Assembly (NCBI GenBank): GCA_934408725.1
Contig: CAKRVB010000045.1
Span: forward strand, 1 to 15,769
Length of the DNA stretch: 15,769 bases
Source: an uncultured Marvinbryantia sp.
Lineage (GTDB): Bacteria; Bacillota; Clostridia; Lachnospirales; Lachnospiraceae
Direction of reading: 5' to 3'
Shown: positions 15,728 through 15,769 of the stretch, piece after piece
How the letters are laid out: each line of letters begins with the position of its first letter
Numbering within the stretch: position 1 is the first letter of the stretch
Notes under the pieces: generated by a model
What the model was told of the DNA's origin: nothing
What the model saw: only the letters and a program-made list of their open reading frames with translations
The model's database searches: none
Made by a program: the position numbers and the translations under genes

Positions 15728-15769
15728 ATGAAAATTACTGAGTTATTTAAACAAGGTGAATTTGTAGTA
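15728..15769 (+). CDS. metF: Start of probable methylene-THF reductase MetF (partial)
   Basis: Only the first 14 codons are inside the window (MKITELFKQGEFVV). The ATG has GGAG at 15715-15718 nine bases upstream. The short N-terminus resembles the start of MetF proteins, and its place directly after rnfC2 and metV is where metF is expected. The catalytic flavoprotein domain lies beyond the edge, so the assignment is inference from context. Confidence 0.65.
   Translation, partial: MKITELFKQGEFVV

Overview
This window looks like a chromosomal segment of a low-to-mid GC Gram-positive anaerobe of the Clostridia, most probably a Lachnospiraceae gut acetogen (Blautia-like). That placement is inference. 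It rests on strong Gram-positive ribosome binding sites, the gene order (rplS-lepB-rbgA-rnhB-yraN; radical-SAM DUF512 gene-der-plsY-gpsA), and a methylene-tetrahydrofolate reductase gene set of the RnfC2/MetV/MetF kind known from acetogens. No prophage, insertion sequence, CRISPR array, tRNA or rRNA is visible. Most of the window is conserved housekeeping sequence.

Region 1 (1-4145, plus strand) carries ribosomal protein L19 with its own terminator. A roughly 170-base block of short, GC-rich palindromes follows, then a tight gene run: signal peptidase I (lepB), the 50S-assembly GTPase RbgA, RNase HII, YraN, and a laccase-fold PgeF/YfiH protein. The run closes with a terminator that probably works in both directions.

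Region 2 (4161-5542) carries a long-form PRPP synthetase (prs) on the minus strand. It is transcribed from a near-consensus promoter that lies back to back with an equally good plus-strand promoter.

Region 3 (5438-9909, plus strand) is an operon of a PDZ/radical-SAM/DUF512 protein, the double-domain GTPase Der, the acyl-phosphate:glycerol-3-phosphate acyltransferase PlsY and glycerol-3-phosphate dehydrogenase GpsA. PlsY and GpsA act in sequence: GpsA makes sn-glycerol-3-phosphate and PlsY acylates it to lysophosphatidate.

Region 4 (9928-12900, plus strand) is a three-gene ABC importer (binding protein, permease, ATPase) of the TrpXYZ-like class. It has its own strong promoter, an intercistronic hairpin after the binding-protein gene, and a long terminal hairpin. 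The binding protein has a cleavable signal peptide but no lipobox.

Region 5 (12967-15769, plus strand) begins the methylene-THF reductase locus of the Wood-Ljungdahl methyl branch. It holds a MetV-like domain fused to an RnfC-like NADH/FMN/2x[4Fe-4S] protein (rnfC2), a free-standing MetV, and the first codons of a gene that is probably metF, cut by the window edge. The window therefore encodes two MetV domains. All twelve cysteines that can be aligned between them are present in both.

I found no clearly novel multi-gene system. The most informative signals are the duplicated MetV module with its RnfC2 fusion, the palindrome cluster in front of lepB, and several mRNA hairpins at informative places.
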